From Dehalococcoidia bacterium UBA1328 (lineage in GTDB: Bacteria; Chloroflexota; Dehalococcoidia; Lucifugimonadales; Lucifugimonadaceae), in the NCBI GenBank assembly GCA_002306815.1, contig DBTA01000038.1:15484-37896 (forward strand): a stretch of DNA of 22,413 nt, written 5' to 3'. Position 1 is the stretch's first letter; every line of letters begins with the position of its first letter. This document shows positions 22,325 through 22,413 of this stretch, one piece after another. The notes below the pieces were generated by a model, which saw only the letters and a list, made by a program, of their open reading frames with translations, made no database searches and was not told the origin of the DNA. Made by a program: the position numbers and the translations under genes.

Positions 22325-22342
22325 ATGACTGTTATTTGTCGC
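22314..22342 (-). promoter_or_regulatory. Putative sigma-70 promoter for the COG3964 hydrolase
   Basis: On the reverse strand GCGACA (22337-22342) and GATAAT (22314-22319) are 17 bp apart. Transcription would start near 22307, about 22 nt before ATG 22285. The -10 matches at five of six bases and the -35 at four. Confidence 0.45.
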
Positions 22343-22413
22343 CGATGTTAGCCCTGTTCAGGTTGGTTTGGGCAACCATACTTCCGCTGTTTCGAAGCGA
22401 TATCTACTATTCA

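Overview
The window reads as a chromosomal segment of a free-living bacterium with balanced base composition, dense gene packing, few clear Shine-Dalgarno sites, and housekeeping and catabolic genes side by side. The gene mix suggests a marine Chloroflexota lineage such as SAR202: a PcrA-type helicase, HadAB/MFE-2-like fatty-acyl enzymes, a metal-dependent hydrolase/sulfatase/ThuA cluster, a two-subunit 2-oxoacid:ferredoxin oxidoreductase, a CxxxY-type CcmE, and a PPi-type phosphofructokinase. This is inference from family content; there is no rRNA, tRNA or phylogenetic marker here to prove it. I see no insertion sequence, prophage or CRISPR array.

Layout. (1) 1-288: tail of an unidentified gene. 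(2) 401-2734: a complete PcrA/UvrD helicase. (3) 2863-6183: a forward run with a small membrane protein, a HadA-like and a HadB-like hot-dog dehydratase gene, and a protein made of two complete MFE-2-like SDR domains. Together these could hydrate enoyl-CoA and oxidise (3R)-hydroxyacyl-CoA, a split version of yeast Fox2p. (4) 6398-10797: a reverse run with an amidohydrolase-2 family enzyme, a Cys-type sulfatase without a signal peptide, a ThuA-like protein, a GNAT acetyltransferase and a NUDIX hydrolase. A cluster of REP-like hairpins lies between the first two.

(5) 10798-11264: a divergent regulatory region with two near-consensus sigma-70 promoters back to back. The rightward one leads into a leader of about 260 nt holding a possible 41-codon ORF, a terminator-like hairpin and an 18-bp imperfect direct repeat. 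(6) 11265-13840: korA-korB, fused gamma-alpha subunit plus TPP/Fe-S beta subunit. (7) 13837-14499, reverse: a PlsY-like acyltransferase with all three signature motifs altered. (8) 14626-15900: an MFS exporter. (9) 15938-20567, reverse: PPi-type pfk, then ccmA, ccmB, ccmC, a long ccmD-like gene and ccmE. This is the heme-export and heme-chaperone half of cytochrome c maturation System I, in its CxxxY form; ccmF, ccmG and ccmH are not here. (10) 21113-22285, reverse: a COG3964-type amidohydrolase/deacetylase whose putative promoter is overlapped by a perfect 8-bp inverted repeat.

The strongest candidates for something unusual are the fused CcmD-like protein with the CxxxY CcmE, the structured korAB leader, the split Fox2-like module, and the motif-altered PlsY.
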